DNA from: CBDAUN01 sp965214875
GTDB lineage: Bacteria; Pseudomonadota; Gammaproteobacteria; Arenicellales; JAJDZL01
DNA: 64,000 nucleotides
Assembly (NCBI GenBank): GCA_965214875.1
Contig: OZ243980.1
Location: 1,364,001-1,428,000, forward strand
Reading direction: 5' to 3'
The position numbers were made by a program, and so were the translations under genes. Positions 44,763 through 52,728 of the stretch are shown piece after piece. The notes below the pieces were generated by a model. The model searched no databases, was not told where the DNA came from, and was given only the letters and a program-made list of their open reading frames with translations. Each line of letters begins with the position of its first letter. Within the stretch, counting starts at the first letter, position 1.

Positions 44763-45007
44763 GTCTGTGATTGCGATGTGTTTTAGAGGCGCAATCGTAG
44801 ACTTGGAAAAAAAGCAATAGAAGCGAAAAAGCAATCCTCGCCAATTGGAAAAAACTTCAGTTGCACAAGATATGCTGCAACGGATTTATCTTGTACGAGC
44901 TCGAGCGTTTTTGCGAATTTTTCAGACTGAGATCCGGCCATGGGTGCATGGCATGGCGCCATGCTGATAGCCGCTGGTTTATGAGTTCGACAAGCGATTA
45001 GCAGTCG

Positions 45008-46261
45008 CTATTTGTTTCGACTCTTTAGCTGCTGGGTCGTTTTTCGACGTTGGTTCTCTTTTGCAGCCTCATACGCCTTTTTCGCTGCGCTGCGCTTCGA
45101 GCGCTTTTGTTGCACATCTTCTGCAAGTTCAACTTGGAACTTCCCATCTTGTTTCAAACCGTATCCATGTTCGATCAGACGCTTGCAGTAGGTGCTGATC
45201 AGCGAGACCGGGTTCATGACCGGATTGCACAAACCGGCAGCGCCAATCTTTATTCGCCCAGCGAGTTCGTCGAGCAGCACCTGTTGCCAGTCGTTCCATG
45301 GTGCTGGAGGAGAGGGAAGATCATCAGGCAGACGGTTGAGGCAAATCTTTACGAGATACCGTTGATTCGATGTCAAAGAAATTGGAAATATGAGTTTGTC
45401 TGACTGTCTTGAAGTGGTGCTGGTTAAGTTGTTAGTAATTTTTTTATACCTACTACTAACACTACTGCCTGTATTGGCAGGTGTGCGTGAACTATTTTGG
45501 TTCTTCTGGTGAACTGGGATGCTATTTTTGCCGTGGTTCACCTCGTGAACTACGGGTGCACGATTGGCGCTTAGCTCCCTGTTGTTGGAAGTGCCATGGT
45601 TTTTGGGCAGGTTTTCCAAGGCTTCGCTGTGGTAGCCGTAGAACGAAGCTTGTTTTTCGCCATTTCGGTTGTTCCATGCATCCAAGCGCCGGTCAAACGG
45701 GTGCTCATCGCGCAATGGGTCCAAATCAGCATTCACTTCATGCTCGAACGTGGCTGAGATGGTTGATGCAACCTTGCGCACTTCCGTATTGCGATGCTTT
45801 GCACATTGACTGACAAATGCCATGTAGTTTGCATCCAACTCGAAGGTGTCACTTAATGAAACAGGCTCGCCGTGAACCATGTAGATGTTTCCATCTTTGG
45901 AAAACTGGCCATCCGCATTGCGCATCCTTTCGCGTCGCAAAAGGGTGATCCAGCGAGTCAACCGAAGCTTGGTTATTGAAGTGGCGACAGCGCCTCTTGA
46001 TATATGCAAACTGTTTTGAATGTCGTCATAGGTCGGAAATGCGGCGAGCGACATTGAAGGAGAGCATCGCGATCTGATTACCAGCCATACAACCTTGTCG
46101 TATGGCGTGAGAACAGGATCAATGATCAGCATTCTGGGATGCGAGTCGTGCCAGTTGTCTGTGTAGATCATTCCAGACAGTTTTCGGTCATGCGATCGAA
46201 ATGCTTCGATCGCAGTCAGGATATTGTCCAGCTTTTTAGGCGATTCAGGTTGTCTGTTCAT
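45008..46261 (-). CDS. STY4528-type ICE replication/HTH protein
   Basis: 417 residues. The N-terminal 200 residues (WHDSHPRMLIIDPVLTPYDK, then AFPTYDDIQNSLHISRGAV and TKLRLTRWITLLRR) match the STY4528 pathogenicity-island replication family and contain a winged-helix. The C-terminal tail is Lys/Arg-rich (residues about 390-417). In pKLC102-like elements the homologue supports replication or maintenance of the excised circle. The start at 46,261 is chosen because the preceding frame runs through a large inverted repeat (46,271-46,346) that ends ten bases upstream. Confidence 0.8.
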   Translation of the reverse strand: MNRQPESPKKLDNILTAIEAFRSHDRKLSGMIYTDNWHDSHPRMLIIDPVLTPYDKVVWLVIRSRCSPSMSLAAFPTYDDIQNSLHISRGAVATSITKLRLTRWITLLRRERMRNADGQFSKDGNIYMVHGEPVSLSDTFELDANYMAFVSQCAKHRNTEVRKVASTISATFEHEVNADLDPLRDEHPFDRRLDAWNNRNGEKQASFYGYHSEALENLPKNHGTSNNRELSANRAPVVHEVNHGKNSIPVHQKNQNSSRTPANTGSSVSSRYKKITNNLTSTTSRQSDKLIFPISLTSNQRYLVKICLNRLPDDLPSPPAPWNDWQQVLLDELAGRIKIGAAGLCNPVMNPVSLISTYCKRLIEHGYGLKQDGKFQVELAEDVQQKRSKRSAAKKAYEAAKENQRRKTTQQLKSRNK

Positions 46262-46270
46262 AAATGCGGT

Positions 46271-46346
46271 CTCGCGTGAAGGCTGTGGCGCCGGTGTCGA
46301 AGCCGTTCGCAACTTTGGCGCACACCGGTAGCAGCCTCCACGCGAG
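46271..46346. repeat. Imperfect 26-bp inverted repeat upstream of the replication gene
   Basis: Left arm starts CTCGCGTGAAGGCTG and the right arm ends CAGCCTCCACGCGAG; the arms pair over about 26 bases with a few mismatches around a ~24-base loop. It lies in the 100-base gap between the DUF2857 gene and the replication gene, immediately before the latter's start. It could be an attenuator, a terminator for read-through from the par genes, a small RNA or part of the origin. Confidence 0.75.
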
Positions 46347-46363
46347 TGTAAGGTTGATAGTTT

Positions 46364-46957
46364 CTATGCGAGGTTTTTCTGCCCATGCTGCTTTTCTAGC
46401 GTGCCATCGCGGTCCCACTGCTTGGTCAGATGCCAAATGGCCCGCAAAGACACCTCAAATTCGAGGCTCTCATATATTTTCAAGAACTCCATCGGTCCGA
46501 GCCTATTGCTTGCTCCCAGGACTTCGCCCACCGCCTTCCAGACTCTGTCTGCGACTTCTTGCGATGGGGATTCGGGTCGACCGACTTTAGCGCTTTCCAT
46601 GCCGAGTTTGCGTCGATTGAAGGCAAACTCTTTGCTTCCCATTCCGGTCAAGGCGTACATCATCGGCAATGGCGCCTCATTGCGAATCATAAAGTCAATC
46701 AATTCCTGTCTCGTGTGTTCACGGCTAATGTAGTCAATCATGCGCCAATAGATCTCCGGGTCGATGGTTATGTTTAAAAAATGTGATTGCGTAGATGCGA
46801 GCGTTAGCATGTCAGCTGCGGTCAGCGACTCGAGCGCGGTCAGTTCGCGTGGTCCGAATCCCATTTCTCGAAGTGCCGGGATATCGCCTTCTTCCTGACA
46901 TCGCTGACAGTACACAATGACTGCTCGGACCAACTCGGCCTCTTTGTGTTTTGCCAT
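46364..46957 (-). CDS. DUF2857 family ICE protein
   Basis: 197 residues matching the STY4526/DUF2857 family that lies beside parB and the replication gene in this ICE class (GFGPRELTALESLTAADML, SHFLNITIDPEIYWRMIDYI). Predicted largely helical, cytoplasmic. Function unknown; resemblance to transcriptional activator FlhC-like folds has been suggested for related families, but nothing in the sequence proves it. It is 31 bases downstream of parB. Confidence 0.75.
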   Translation of the reverse strand: MAKHKEAELVRAVIVYCQRCQEEGDIPALREMGFGPRELTALESLTAADMLTLASTQSHFLNITIDPEIYWRMIDYISREHTRQELIDFMIRNEAPLPMMYALTGMGSKEFAFNRRKLGMESAKVGRPESPSQEVADRVWKAVGEVLGASNRLGPMEFLKIYESLEFEVSLRAIWHLTKQWDRDGTLEKQHGQKNLA

Positions 46958-46988
46958 ATCGATTACTTACCCTCCTATAGTTGGTTGC

Positions 46989-48647
46989 TCAAAAAAGATT
47001 CAAATTGTTTTCAACCGCCAGATGATGGATGGAACGATACGTCGCTATAAGTTCGGTGATGTCTTCCCAGGTCGGGTCACCTGCGCGGCGTATGCACATG
47101 GTGAGCAATCCCATAAGCGGACGCGGAAAAATGAGCCGTTCGCCAGCTGCGCGGTGCAACACCACATCTTTTGCGGTACGAACGTAATCCAATATTGGTC
47201 CATTCCCAACAAACTTCGCGGTTTTGGGGCGATCTTTTTCCAAGGCCCAGTGCATATCGCACAGCTCAAACAGCAACCACCATAAGCAGTCGCGCATCGC
47301 GATATCGAATCGCTCGGTTTTGTTGCTGCCTGAAGGGAAGTCCACGACCAGATATCCCACTCCCCAATCACCGACATCGGCGATGATTCTGCGCTTGGTG
47401 TCTGGCTGTTCTTGGAACTTGTAGCGTCGCGCAATGGACAAAGCGGCTGAAAGTGATCGCTTGCGCAAGAGTTTTAATTTTGTAGCATTTGCGTCCTTTT
47501 TTGAATTGCCCGCCTGCTTCTTTACGTCATCTTTTGCATTTGACAAACGACCAGTCTGTTTGCCTTCACCCAAAGATAGTGTGCATAGTTGCGCGTCCGC
47601 CTGGCTTTCAAGCGCACTGAAGCTGCGCATAATTTTCGCTGGATTTGATTCGTTTACAGTGTAAACACCTGCAATCTGCGCAAATTTTGTGCATGTGTTC
47701 GCTTGATCTCCTATTTTGAGTTCTTCTTCGACTTCAATAGGTTTCGAACTTAACGGCTTATTGTCGAGGTTCATATAGCCGTTCATCCGAAGAGCGATAT
47801 CCTGAATTGATTTCGAACCTCGATGAGCGATATGGGATTCTAGACTTCTCCTGAATTGCCTGATCGACCAATTGTTTTCATCAAACCCGTCAATCACTTG
47901 CCTGAATAGTTCTAGTTGTTCGCTTTTTTTGATATTAAGTTCTTTGCAAACCTTGCGAGAAACCCGGTCCAGGTTTCTGATGCGCTGAATCTGAGGTCTT
48001 CCAAATTGCTTGCTTAATTCGTAGGGTAGTGTGGTGTCGATAGTCTCGACCGCATAGTTCATGACTGATAGCGAACCCAAAGTCGTGGAGTAGCCCCGTT
48101 CGGCGAGCAGTACAAGACATTCGCGCAAAGTCAAGTCAGGTAGTTCGAGCTCTTGCTTTATCTGCTTGATCGCGGCATACACGCCTTTTGCTCGATCGAC
48201 AAAGCACAAGGATTTTCGCATTTCGTTTTCTTGCAGATGCCCGATGATGGCATCAGACTCGAAGCCAGTCCACGGAATGTAGCAGCAGTCGACAAACTTG
48301 AACCGCTTGTCGCCCGTTTCCTCAAACAGGTTTCGCATTGCTTCAAGTCTGGTATTGCCGCCTTTGTAGATCATGAACTTTGATTTGCCGGGACGTCGAG
48401 AGATCACCAGAGGCTGGTTCATGCCGTCGTTCCTAATAGATTCTTTAATCTTCAGGTAATGCGGATTCACCCCACGTCGCGGGTTTTTGTCGTAGGTGTC
48501 GATTTGCGAGATCGGGATGGTCATCATCATCCTTGTCTTGATTTCGTCCCCTTGATTCTCATGGGCTCCATCGGTTGTTGTTGTCGCCCCGGCGAGCATC
48601 CGGCTCATCACTTCGTCGTCGGTCGGTCTTGCCTGCATGTTCATCAA
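46989..48647 (-). CDS. parB: ICE partition protein ParB, PFGI-1 class (TIGR03764)
   Basis: 552 residues. The N-terminal ParB/nuclease domain (about 40-150) has IPISQIDTYDKNPRRG and YKGGNTRLEAMR, and is followed by an HTH region (about 150-260). The long C-terminal part, with a charged spacer at about 330-400, is typical of the ICE class and not of chromosomal ParB. It acts with ParA to maintain the element. It follows parA by 30 bases. Confidence 0.87.
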   Translation of the reverse strand: MMNMQARPTDDEVMSRMLAGATTTTDGAHENQGDEIKTRMMMTIPISQIDTYDKNPRRGVNPHYLKIKESIRNDGMNQPLVISRRPGKSKFMIYKGGNTRLEAMRNLFEETGDKRFKFVDCCYIPWTGFESDAIIGHLQENEMRKSLCFVDRAKGVYAAIKQIKQELELPDLTLRECLVLLAERGYSTTLGSLSVMNYAVETIDTTLPYELSKQFGRPQIQRIRNLDRVSRKVCKELNIKKSEQLELFRQVIDGFDENNWSIRQFRRSLESHIAHRGSKSIQDIALRMNGYMNLDNKPLSSKPIEVEEELKIGDQANTCTKFAQIAGVYTVNESNPAKIMRSFSALESQADAQLCTLSLGEGKQTGRLSNAKDDVKKQAGNSKKDANATKLKLLRKRSLSAALSIARRYKFQEQPDTKRRIIADVGDWGVGYLVVDFPSGSNKTERFDIAMRDCLWWLLFELCDMHWALEKDRPKTAKFVGNGPILDYVRTAKDVVLHRAAGERLIFPRPLMGLLTMCIRRAGDPTWEDITELIATYRSIHHLAVENNLNLF

Positions 48648-48677
48648 TCCTCAGGGAGCTGTTTGCGTAGTCAATGT

Positions 48678-49472
48678 CTATTGCTTAAGCACTGGCAACA
48701 GTTCATGCGCTAGAGATTGCATGGTTTCATTGGCGCTGAGTCCGTTGCGACGGCTTTTTTCCAGTAGATGCACGGGAAGTTGAGCAGTGGCAGCATCTTT
48801 GTAGATAACTCGGTCCGGCACGTCTGTGCGCAGAACGTTGAGAATCGATGCGCCATCGAAAAGCGACTGGACATTGCGGGTAATGGTGGCACCGTCAAGC
48901 GTTTTGCGCGTTTTGTATAGGACTCCGGCAATCGACTGATGACTGATTGCGAATGACGATTTCAACTGACAGATGATTTGAAAAGTGTTGCGAACCAATT
49001 CGCGGGTGGAAAGCATGTCGGGAACGATTGGGCACAAGATTTGATCGCTTGCAATCAGGGCGGCTTCCAGCATTGGACTTGCTGATCCTTTGGTGTCAAT
49101 GACGACAAGGTCATAGTTGGCAATGCTCAACAATGAAGCCTTGATTCGATTCAGTCCGTCGGTTGCTTGGCTGATTAGTTCGTCGCATTCGTTGCGCGAC
49201 GTATCGGAAACGACGATATCGAGCCTAGGCAAAGCGGTTTTGCTGATTGATTGCTCAACCTCGGCATGCGACAGCAATCGCGAGATTCCAAATTCGGCGG
49301 GATGAGTGATTGGGAAATATCGGCTGAGTGACGGTTGGGTGTCGGTGTCGATCATGAGCACATTCCATCCCCAGTCGGAAACGATACCTGCGAGATTGGC
49401 GCATAAGGTGGTTTTACCAACACCTCCTTTAGTTCCGCAGACGGTCAAAATTGTGGTTGTTCGGCTTATCAT
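48678..49472 (-). CDS. parA: ParA-family partition ATPase of the ICE
   Basis: 264 residues with deviant Walker A GTKGGVGKTTL, the switch region DTDTQPSLS and VVIDTKGSAS. It corresponds to the Soj/ParA gene at the attR end of PFGI-1-class elements. Homology starts at Met 49,472. In the integrated state the frame remains open to an ATG at 49,535, crossing the attachment core, so a 21-residue extension using chromosomal DNA is possible; in an excised circle a TAA would precede the core in that frame. No strong ribosome site is seen at either start. Confidence 0.88.
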   Translation of the reverse strand: MISRTTTILTVCGTKGGVGKTTLCANLAGIVSDWGWNVLMIDTDTQPSLSRYFPITHPAEFGISRLLSHAEVEQSISKTALPRLDIVVSDTSRNECDELISQATDGLNRIKASLLSIANYDLVVIDTKGSASPMLEAALIASDQILCPIVPDMLSTRELVRNTFQIICQLKSSFAISHQSIAGVLYKTRKTLDGATITRNVQSLFDGASILNVLRTDVPDRVIYKDAATAQLPVHLLEKSRRNGLSANETMQSLAHELLPVLKQ

Positions 49473-49487
49473 TCGGCTTTTTTTGTC

Positions 49488-49523
49488 AAGCCATTTGACT
49501 CCCCCGTCAAATGGCTTTTTGCG
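49488..49523. repeat. Right attachment-site candidate (attR core)
   Basis: AAGCCATTTGAC, spacer TCCCCC, GTCAAATGGCTT: perfect 12-bp inverted arms, then TTTGCG. Same orientation as the copy at 6,411-6,446, 35 of 36 identical. It lies 15 bases upstream of the parA start, where attR lies in related ICEs. Confidence 0.7.
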
Positions 49524-50590
49524 AAAATAACGCATGAAAAAATAAAAAAAGTGTTTAGAAACATTTACATGAAATTCGACCTAAAAGTGCCGAAGAAACC
49601 AGGATAATGTTGTTTATGTCGTTCAAGCAACAGAAACAGGAGCCTATGGGCTTGCATGAACAGAGGGTGAGCAATTTATTCGGTCGCATTTCAGCGGAGT
49701 GGTGGGTCAAGGTAAAAAAACACTTCCCGAAATGCTTCCATGCCCGAAAAACTCATCGGAAAATGAGAACAAGCAAAAACGAGAATTTTTCGATGCACAC
49801 AGACCGGGAAGTGTTGAACTGAATTTTGGAAGCTCCTTCACCTTGTATTTCTTGAGTTGCCAATTGTGTATTTGAACCACTGAAAGATCAGTCGGAAGTC
49901 GCAGCGCTCGTTAGGTATTTGTGCACAAACTACGTCGATTCATTACTGCTAGCAAGAAAAAATGATTCTCTAATGGAAGCGAATTTATTTGGCAGTGGGT
50001 CGGTTTGAAAACCAACCCATTTTCAAGGGAGGAGGGGAAAGACGAAATGGTGCAATGCTGGTAAGTGCAACAACTTATGTTAAATAATTTGGAGTTTCAG
50101 ACTGATTCACTATCAATTATTTGCACCAATTGGCACTAAGATTACTAAAAGTAATCGCATGAGCGACTCTAATGGTGGAGTTCAAAATTTTTGCATTGAC
50201 ATGTACTTATATCTTGGGTAAATTAGCCTGAATTTTGATTTAATGAAATAGCACAATACCGGATAAGAAGTGTCGTGGAAAGATCAGATCATGTGCGCTA
50301 TTCGTTGATCAAGTCCCAGCGGTCGTGTTGTTAAGACGATTGTGTGCAGAATTAAAGTGCGAATGCCGAACAAAACGTTTAATCTCGAAAGTGAATTTTG
50401 CCTAAGAGGTTTTCGCGCTTGCTCAGATCGAAAATGACGGCATCCGGCGTAACGGCGATAGCCAGTTAAACGACGGCTTTTGAATTCTGCGGGTCGCTCG
50501 AGCGAAACGATCTACGGCGCTTGTTGCAAGTGCGCTAGCGACGCAGGCTAAAGCGATTTATTCGGAAACGATGAAAAGTGCGTTTTCGCT
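49524..50590. other. About 1 kb of AT-rich chromosomal spacer right of the ICE
   Basis: No gene recognised. An 11-bp inverted repeat (AACACTTCCCG at 49,719-49,729 and its complement at 49,805-49,815) is separated by 75 bases. The metZ promoter and any leader should lie in the right part. No copy of the tRNA-Lys 3' end is present. Confidence 0.5.
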
Positions 50591-51787
50591 ATGTCGGAAC
50601 GGTTTTTTATGGCATCGAGAAAGTTCAAGACAGTTGCGGTTCGCATCGGACATGCGCGAACTGAGGAAAACGAACACAGCCTGCCGATCTTTCCAACATC
50701 CAGCTTTGTCTTCGACAGTGCGCAACAAGCCGCGAATAGGTTTGCCGAAATCGAGAGCGGCAATATCTATTCGAGGTTTACGAATCCGACCACTCGAGCA
50801 TTCGAAAAGCGCATCGCTGCACTAGAAGGTGGTGAACATTGCGTTGCCACCGCTTCTGGAATGGCGGCAATTTCTTCGCTGTGCTTATCTATTCTCGAAA
50901 GTGGCGATCACATAGTCGCCTCTCGCGGATTGTTTGGGTCGACGATTTCGTTTTTTACAAAATACTTGCCGAGATTCGGAATCGAAGTCGATTTTGTCTG
51001 CCCTAGCCAAATCGGTCAGTGGGTTTCTGCAATTGGCCCAAAAACGCGCATGTTGTTTTGCGAGACGCCGTCCAACCCACTATGCGAATTGGTTGACATT
51101 GGAAGATTGGCGAAGATCACTGCCAGTAAGGCCAATTGCATGCTGGTCGTAGATAACTGCGCCTGCACGCCAGCGCTTCAGCGTCCTCTGGAACTTGGCG
51201 CCGATGTGGTCGTGCATTCGGCGACTAAGTTTCTTGATGGTCAGGGCAGGGGCGTAGGAGGTGCGATTGTGACTAATGATTCGGAAGTTGCAGATCTCGT
51301 TTTTGGCTATCTGCGTACCGCCGGACCCGCGATGAGTCCATTCAACGCCTGGATTTTCTGTACTGGCTTAGAGACTTTGGCGATCAGAATGGAGGAATCG
51401 AGCTGTTCTGCACTTAGGGTGGCAAGGTGGCTGCAAGAGCATCATGCAGTCGCACATACCAACTATCCTGGCCTTGAAGAACACCCAGGCCATGAGTTGG
51501 CGAAACGCCAGCAATCGGCATTTGGCCCAGTGCTGTCGTTCGAGGTGGCCGGCGGCCGCGAAAGCGCCTGGACGGTCATCGATTCTACGTCGATGATTTC
51601 AATCACCGCCAACTTAGGGGATGTCAAAACAACCATTACGCATCCGGCATCTACGACTCATGCGCGCCTCACTGAGCAGGAGCGCCAAGCCAGCAACATC
51701 ACTGAAGGGTTAATTCGTATGTCGGTCGGGTTGGAAGACGTTGAAGACATCATCGAAGATTTAGACAGAGGTTTGTCACAACTTTGA
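50591..51787 (+). CDS. metZ: O-succinylhomoserine sulfhydrylase
   Basis: 398 residues of the Cys/Met-metabolism PLP family (fold-type I). The PLP lysine is in HSATKFLDGQGR, the cofactor Asp in LVVDNCACTP, and IYSRFTNPT near residue 57-65 supplies phosphate contacts from the partner subunit. FLDGQGRGVGG after the lysine is characteristic of MetZ, which makes homocysteine from O-succinylhomoserine and sulphide. Met7 (50,609) is an alternative start. It is monocistronic, convergent with the leucine operon. Confidence 0.9.
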   Translation: MSERFFMASRKFKTVAVRIGHARTEENEHSLPIFPTSSFVFDSAQQAANRFAEIESGNIYSRFTNPTTRAFEKRIAALEGGEHCVATASGMAAISSLCLSILESGDHIVASRGLFGSTISFFTKYLPRFGIEVDFVCPSQIGQWVSAIGPKTRMLFCETPSNPLCELVDIGRLAKITASKANCMLVVDNCACTPALQRPLELGADVVVHSATKFLDGQGRGVGGAIVTNDSEVADLVFGYLRTAGPAMSPFNAWIFCTGLETLAIRMEESSCSALRVARWLQEHHAVAHTNYPGLEEHPGHELAKRQQSAFGPVLSFEVAGGRESAWTVIDSTSMISITANLGDVKTTITHPASTTHARLTEQERQASNITEGLIRMSVGLEDVEDIIEDLDRGLSQL

Positions 51788-51813
51788 AGCGAATGCCGTT
51801 TTGCGGTCAATGT

Positions 51814-52728
51814 TCAGATAGCATCTTGCTTTGCAAGCATCGCGCATGCCACTTTTGAAGTCGGCGGCCTGCCTAAGTAATCAGCAACGAAGGCAGTTGT
51901 TTCGATCAGGTCGTCAAGATTGACATCTGTCCGCACCCCGAGGCCATCAAGCATATACACCACTTCTTCCGTGGCGACATTGCCGGTGGCCCCTTTTGCA
52001 TAGGGGCATCCGCCCAATCCGCCAATCGAGCTGTCGATTATGGATATACCGAATTCCAGTGCTGCCAAAATATTGGCCAGTGCTTGGCCATATGTATCAT
52101 GAAAATGGACAGCCATGCGGTCGATGGGCGTGACATGCGCGACAGATCTGAGCAAATTGACGATCTTGGTCGGAGTTCCTACGCCGATGGTGTCGCCAAG
52201 TGATATTTCGTAGCACCCTAAATCGAGCAGCCGCTCGACAACTTGCACTACGCTTGACGCAGTGATTGCGCCTTCGTAGGGACAGCCTGCCACGCAGGAA
52301 ACGTAGCCGCGGATTGGGATTTTTCGCAGATTGGCCTCTTGGGCAACCTGCGAAAATCGCTCAAAACTCTGATCGATACTGCAATTCAGGTTAGCTTGCG
52401 AAAACGACTCAGAAGCAGCGACAAATATCGCGATTTCAGATGCCTTGGCCGCGATTGCCGCCTCCAGACCAACCAAATTAGGAACCAGAACAATATACGA
52501 AGCCGAATCCGTGCGCGATATCTGTGCCATCACTTCATCGGTGTGAGCCATCTTCGGCACCCACCTGGGAGAAACGAAGCTGCCGGTCTCGATGGACTTT
52601 AAACGACACGCAGAAAGCCGGTTGATCAATTCGACTCTGAATGCGACTGAAGTCGGTGCCGGCTCATTTTGCAATCCATCGCGAGGGCCGACTTCAACGA
52701 TGGTGCAAGTGTCGGATTGTCTCATCAA
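51814..52728 (-). CDS. mvaB: Hydroxymethylglutaryl-CoA lyase
   Basis: 304 residues, HMG-CoA lyase TIM barrel. VEVGPRDGLQNE opens the active site (metal Asp and catalytic Arg), HFHDTYGQALAN provides the His ligands and GGLGGCPYAKGATGN holds the catalytic Cys. It splits HMG-CoA to acetyl-CoA and acetoacetate, the last leucine-degradation step. The start overlaps the liuD stop by four bases (ATGA). It is the last gene of the operon. Confidence 0.93.
   Translation of the reverse strand: MMRQSDTCTIVEVGPRDGLQNEPAPTSVAFRVELINRLSACRLKSIETGSFVSPRWVPKMAHTDEVMAQISRTDSASYIVLVPNLVGLEAAIAAKASEIAIFVAASESFSQANLNCSIDQSFERFSQVAQEANLRKIPIRGYVSCVAGCPYEGAITASSVVQVVERLLDLGCYEISLGDTIGVGTPTKIVNLLRSVAHVTPIDRMAVHFHDTYGQALANILAALEFGISIIDSSIGGLGGCPYAKGATGNVATEEVVYMLDGLGVRTDVNLDDLIETTAFVADYLGRPPTSKVACAMLAKQDAI

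Larger units (their letters stand above)
6411..49523. mobile_element. PFGI-1/SPI-7-class integrative conjugative element, probably defective
   Basis: About 43 kb bounded by direct copies of a palindromic 36-bp core. At the left end is a tyrosine recombinase reading toward the boundary; at the right end are ParA and ParB, the canonical layout of this ICE class. Between them lie the family's replication protein, the type IVB pilus operon and the G-type T4SS block, nearly all on the minus strand. The coupling protein TraD, the relaxase TraI, topoisomerase, SSB and TIGR03747/03765/03757 proteins are not seen, and transposase debris sits in the gaps. It may be a decayed or mobilisable element, or missing functions may lie elsewhere in the genome. 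Cargo includes dapE, an argD-like gene, potA, terC and two methyltransferase-T5orf172 fusions. Confidence 0.85.

Noticed and set aside
49719..49815. 11-bp inverted repeat right of the ICE
   Set aside because: Arms are short and 75 bases apart; nothing links it to a function.
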